DNA of 64,000 nucleotides, from NCBI GenBank assembly GCA_034003625.1, contig JAVEYG010000014.1:1-64000 (forward strand). Direction: 5' to 3'. Made by a program: the position numbers and the translations under genes. Every line of letters starts with the position of its first letter. The first letter of the stretch is position 1. Under the pieces are notes generated by a model, which had not been told where the DNA came from, searched no databases, and worked only from the letters and a program-made list of their open reading frames with translations. Below, one piece after another: positions 61,060 to 64,000 of the stretch. The DNA is from GWE2-42-39 sp034003625 (GTDB lineage Bacteria; Bacteroidota; Bacteroidia; Bacteroidales; Prolixibacteraceae).

Positions 61060-62246
61060 TGCTGGAACTTCTATTTTGGATACTGTTTGCGATCGTCGGG
61101 TACACCTATTTCGGTTATGCTGCTTTGTTGTTCCTGATGGTGCAGGTAAAGCGACTTTTCAGCAAAAAGGAAGAAAAAACCGAACAAACCGTCAGACAGC
61201 TACCTGAAGTTTGTCTGTTTGTAACCGCATACAACGAAACAGATTGTATCGACCAAAAAGTAACCAACTCATTCGCACTGAATTACCCAAAAGAAAAACT
61301 TCAGTATATCTGGATAACCGACGGATCGGACGACGGTAGCCCGGAAAAACTTCGCCAATACCCGCAACTGGAAGTTTATCATCTGGACGAACGAAGGGGG
61401 AAAATGCACGCCATGAACCGTGGAATGAAGTTTGTTCGGACGCCCATTGTTGTTTTTTCGGATGCCAACACCCTCCTGGGAAAGGATTCTGTTATGGAAA
61501 TCGTCCGCGAATTCACCAAACCGGAAGTAGGTTGCATTGCCGGGGAAAAACGTATTCTTGAAAAAACAAGCGACGAAGCAGCTACTGCCGGCGAAAGCTT
61601 TTACTGGAAATTCGAATCATGGATCAAACAGTTAGACAGTGAACTGAACTCGGCGGTAGGCGCAGTAGGCGAATTATTCGCCATCCGTAGCAAATTATTC
61701 GAAGAAGTGGAAGAAGATACCCTGCTCGATGATTTTATTATTTCATTGCGTATCGCCATGAAAGGGTACAAAATATCGTATGTACCACGCGCATACGCAA
61801 TGGAAACAGCTTCTGTCAGCGTTTCCGAAGAAATGAAACGCAAAATCCGTATTGCCGCAGGCGGCATCCAAACGCTTCTGCGGCTGAAACCGCTTCTCAA
61901 CCCGTTTCGTTTCAGACTGTTGAGTTTTCAGTACATATCGCACAAAGTGCTGCGCTGGACAATCGCCCCGGTCGCTTTATTTTCTTTATTCATTGTAAAT
62001 TTTTCAATGATCGTTTCCGTTTCAGATCTTCTGGGGACCGGGTTCTTCTGTATATTCTTTTATTTTCAACTGTCTATGTATATGGCCGCTATGCTGGGCC
62101 GTTTGTTCGAACACCGGAAAACCAGGCTGAAACTCGCCTTTGTCCCGTATTATTTCGCCTCAATGAATTATGCGGCAATCGCCGGATGGCTCCGTTTCCT
62201 GAAAGGTAAACAATCGGTTAAATGGGAAAAGGTAAAACGGGCATAA
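61059..62246 (+). CDS. Glycosyltransferase family 2, membrane-bound
   Basis: 395 residues. One N-terminal helix (about 2-24), a GT-A domain (about 50-270; FVTAYNETDCI, ITDGSDDGSPEKL, and the metal-binding FSDAN for DxD, plus the QxxRW-like RKIRIAAGG region) and two to three C-terminal helices (about 305-350). This layout is that of processive or polyprenol-linked GT2 enzymes. It shares an operon with the GT4 enzyme and LptF/G. Confidence 0.9.
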   Translation: MLELLFWILFAIVGYTYFGYAALLFLMVQVKRLFSKKEEKTEQTVRQLPEVCLFVTAYNETDCIDQKVTNSFALNYPKEKLQYIWITDGSDDGSPEKLRQYPQLEVYHLDERRGKMHAMNRGMKFVRTPIVVFSDANTLLGKDSVMEIVREFTKPEVGCIAGEKRILEKTSDEAATAGESFYWKFESWIKQLDSELNSAVGAVGELFAIRSKLFEEVEEDTLLDDFIISLRIAMKGYKISYVPRAYAMETASVSVSEEMKRKIRIAAGGIQTLLRLKPLLNPFRFRLLSFQYISHKVLRWTIAPVALFSLFIVNFSMIVSVSDLLGTGFFCIFFYFQLSMYMAAMLGRLFEHRKTRLKLAFVPYYFASMNYAAIAGWLRFLKGKQSVKWEKVKRA

Positions 62247-62281
62247 ATGCACAAAATCATTTATTAGTTAGCAAAAATGGT

Positions 62282-62289
62282 TAGTTTTG
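62282..62289 (+). promoter_or_regulatory. Predicted ribBA -7 element
   Basis: TAGTTTTG followed by C matches TAnnTTTG exactly, 26 bp before the ribBA start. The 68-bp gap before ribBA is too short for an FMN riboswitch and none is seen. Confidence 0.5.
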
Positions 62290-62314
62290 CATCGCATTTT
62301 TAAAGCCAGTAGCG

Positions 62315-63538
62315 ATGAGCAAATTTAATCTGAATACAATACCTGAAGCCATTGAAGCAATCCGAAACGGCGAGCTGGTCATTGTCGTTGATGATGAAGA
62401 CCGCGAAAATGAAGGTGATTTTATTGCGGCTGCCGAACTGACAACTCCCGAAATGGTCAATTTTATGGCTACCCACGGGAGGGGGCTGATCTGTACACCA
62501 ATCACCGAACAGCGTTGCGATGAGCTTGACCTGCAACTAATGGTCGGGAAAAACACCTCATCGCATGAAACACCTTTCACTGTTTCTGTCGACTTGATTG
62601 GGTACGGTTGCACCACTGGGATATCGGCCAGCGACCGTGCAAAAACCATCAATGCACTGGCCAATCCGAAAACCCGTCCGGAAGAACTGGGGCGCCCCGG
62701 ACATATCTTCCCGCTGAAAGCCAAAGAGAAAGGTGTCCTTCGTCGTTCCGGGCATACCGAAGCGGCCGTCGATCTGGCCCGTCTTGCAGGACTTTACCCG
62801 GCGGGGGTGCTTGTTGAAATCCTGAACGAAGACGGAACAATGGCCCGGTTGCCCCAATTAGTAAAAATTGCAAAGAAGTTCAACCTCAAAATCATCACCA
62901 TAAAAGATTTGATAACCTACCGTTTGAAAAGCGAGAGCCTGATCCAACGGGGAGAAGAAGTGAAGCTGCCAACCCGGTACGGCGATTTTAAGATCATCCC
63001 ATTTAAACAATTATCCAACGGAGAAGAACACATTGCCCTGATAAAAGGGGACATCAATATCAATGAACCGGTTCTGGTACGGGTCCATTCTTCCTGCATG
63101 ACCGGCGATATTTTTGGTTCGCTGCGCTGCGAATGCGGAGAACAGCTACACCGGGCGATGAAACTGATCGAGAAGGAAGGACGGGGCGTAATTGTGTACA
63201 TGCAACAGGAAGGACGAGGCATCGGGCTGATGAATAAGATTGCCGCCTACAAACTACAGGACGAAGGGTTTGATACAGTAGAAGCCAACATCCACCTGGG
63301 TTTTGGCGCCGACGAACGCGATTACGGCGTAGGTGCGCAAATCCTGCGCGAACTGGGTGTCCGGAAAATGAAACTGATGACCAACAACCCGGTAAAACGA
63401 GCCGGTATGGAAGGGTATGGGTTAAAAGTGAGCGAAGTGGTCAATATTGAAATTGAACCGAACCAATACAACGAAAAATACATGCGCACCAAGCGCGACC
63501 GCATGGGGCATTTCCTCCAGAAATTTAAATACGAATAA
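62315..63538 (+). CDS. ribBA: Bifunctional DHBP synthase / GTP cyclohydrolase II
   Basis: 407 residues. The N-terminal half is 3,4-dihydroxy-2-butanone-4-phosphate synthase (RibB) with the acidic loop DDEDRENEGDF and the GHTEA segment. The C-terminal half is GTP cyclohydrolase II (RibA) with zinc cysteines in CMTGDIFGSLRCEC and the catalytic RGIGLMNKIAAY region. Both halves keep their active-site residues, so both first-step activities of riboflavin synthesis are expected. Cytoplasmic. Confidence 0.97.
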   Translation: MSKFNLNTIPEAIEAIRNGELVIVVDDEDRENEGDFIAAAELTTPEMVNFMATHGRGLICTPITEQRCDELDLQLMVGKNTSSHETPFTVSVDLIGYGCTTGISASDRAKTINALANPKTRPEELGRPGHIFPLKAKEKGVLRRSGHTEAAVDLARLAGLYPAGVLVEILNEDGTMARLPQLVKIAKKFNLKIITIKDLITYRLKSESLIQRGEEVKLPTRYGDFKIIPFKQLSNGEEHIALIKGDININEPVLVRVHSSCMTGDIFGSLRCECGEQLHRAMKLIEKEGRGVIVYMQQEGRGIGLMNKIAAYKLQDEGFDTVEANIHLGFGADERDYGVGAQILRELGVRKMKLMTNNPVKRAGMEGYGLKVSEVVNIEIEPNQYNEKYMRTKRDRMGHFLQKFKYE

Positions 63539-63557
63539 ATGCCTCAACTGATCTTCG

Positions 63558-63782
63558 ATGGGAAATTTTGACCATTTATTCGATGAAAGCTACGAAGAAA
63601 AACTTACCGAAGGAATTGATTATTTTTTGAATAAAGACGGCTACCGGGTGATGACCGAAAGCTACTTAGTGAGGCGCGGATATTGTTGCTCCAACGGTTG
63701 TTTAAATTGTCCGTACTGGCCCCGTGCCCAAAAGGGTAACCGCGTGCTCCGCCCCGGTCTTGAAAAGAAATACAAAAGCTGA
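63558..63782 (+). CDS. DUF5522 family small cysteine protein
   Basis: 74 residues. A cluster of cysteines, YCCSNGCLNCPY, defines the family (CCxxxCxxCPY) and probably binds a metal. The N-terminal half is EGIDYFLNKDGYRVMTESYLVRRG, also typical. Function unknown. 19 bp after ribBA and probably co-transcribed. Confidence 0.85.
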   Translation: MGNFDHLFDESYEEKLTEGIDYFLNKDGYRVMTESYLVRRGYCCSNGCLNCPYWPRAQKGNRVLRPGLEKKYKS

Positions 63783-63804
63783 AACTCCGGCGATCGTTCC
63801 CCGG

Positions 63805-63834
63805 TTGGCCTTCCTTCGTAAAAACGTATCTTTA
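63805..63834 (+). promoter_or_regulatory. Possible fmt promoter
   Basis: TTG at 63805-63807, 19-bp spacer and TATCTTTA at 63827-63834, one base from the -7 consensus. It is 16 bp before the fmt start. Weak evidence. Confidence 0.35.
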
Positions 63835-63850
63835 CAGAAATTTTTAAAAA

Positions 63851-64000
63851 ATGCAGGGAAAAGATTTACGCATCGTTTTTATGGGAACTCCCGGGTTTGC
63901 GGTAGCCAGTTTAAGAAACTTAGTGGAATCAGGATATCAGGTGGCAGGTGTTGTCACGGCGCCCGATAAACCCGCCGGACGAGGACAAAAGTTGAGCGAA
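63851..64000 (+). CDS. fmt: Methionyl-tRNA formyltransferase, N-terminal part (cut by window end)
   Basis: The first 50 codons only; the gene runs off the window. RIVFMGTPGFAVASLRNLVES and VVTAPDKPAGRGQKL are the canonical N-terminus of Fmt, which formylates initiator methionyl-tRNA using 10-formyl-THF. The start ATG at 63851 is the family start. The catalytic residues lie beyond the window. Confidence 0.95.
   Translation, partial: MQGKDLRIVFMGTPGFAVASLRNLVESGYQVAGVVTAPDKPAGRGQKLSE

Noticed and set aside
62247..62314. FMN riboswitch in front of ribBA
   Set aside because: Considered because of the gene's role, but the 68-bp gap is too short and lacks the RFN element's conserved blocks.
1..64000. 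CRISPR arrays, prophage, transposons or rRNA genes
   Set aside because: No regularly spaced repeats, integrase/transposase motifs or rRNA signatures were seen anywhere in the window.

Overview
The window is a stretch of chromosome from a member of the Bacteroidota, most likely class Bacteroidia (a marinilabilialean or prolixibacteraceae-like lineage; this placement is inference). The evidence is Bacteroidota-specific gene content: alternative complex III, GldB, an N-succinylornithine-type ArgF', a START-like domain protein, LytTR response regulators and a Bacteroidota-style sigma-70 factor. There are also many promoters of the Bacteroidota type (TTTG, about 19 bases, TAnnTTTG). It is mostly ordinary core genome with a few decayed or foreign inserts. 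No phage, integrase, transposase or CRISPR array was seen.

Layout. 1-3.1 kb: a peroxide-defence pair, katG followed by a PerR-type Fur-family regulator, with a PerR/Fur-like palindrome in the katG promoter. 3.2-13.8 kb: a small membrane protein, guaA, gldB, an outer-membrane barrel, nadE, a Crp/Fnr regulator, then a reverse-strand group obg, PAP2 phosphatase and a membrane-anchored MutS-like ATPase. 13.9-23.2 kb: a BaxI/YccA-type membrane protein, two tandem GNAT-like paralogues, rpmE (L31 type B), lon, two LytTR response regulators without a kinase, and a PerM/AI-2E-type exporter. 23.4-32.4 kb: a complete alternative complex III operon (actA-actF), interrupted by two small AT-rich genes, a VOC protein and a DHFR-like protein. 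No cytochrome oxidase genes follow it. 32.4-36.4 kb: an M13 metallopeptidase, an AlbA_2/Schlafen-type protein and a frameshifted remnant.

36.4-51 kb: arginine, proline and pyrimidine supply. A ten-gene reverse-strand run (argR, GNAT, argG, argC, argD, proC, proB, proA, argF', argB) diverges from carA-carB. The shared intergenic region carries two ARG-box-like operators 21 bp apart, one overlapping the argR promoter, and a hairpin/terminator just before carA that contains a 13-codon ORF. CarAB makes carbamoyl phosphate, which ArgF' uses; the key specificity residue of ArgF' predicts the N-succinyl route. argH and the deacylase gene are not in the window.

51-64 kb: small membrane, DUF1697 and thioredoxin-like genes; a three-gene biotin-dependent acyl-CoA carboxylase operon; a gene-poor 600 bp with fragments of a DUF5916-like gene; a solitary sigma factor; tRNA-Met; a START-like protein; an LptF/G permease with two glycosyltransferases; ribBA; a DUF5522 protein; and the first 50 codons of fmt at the window edge.
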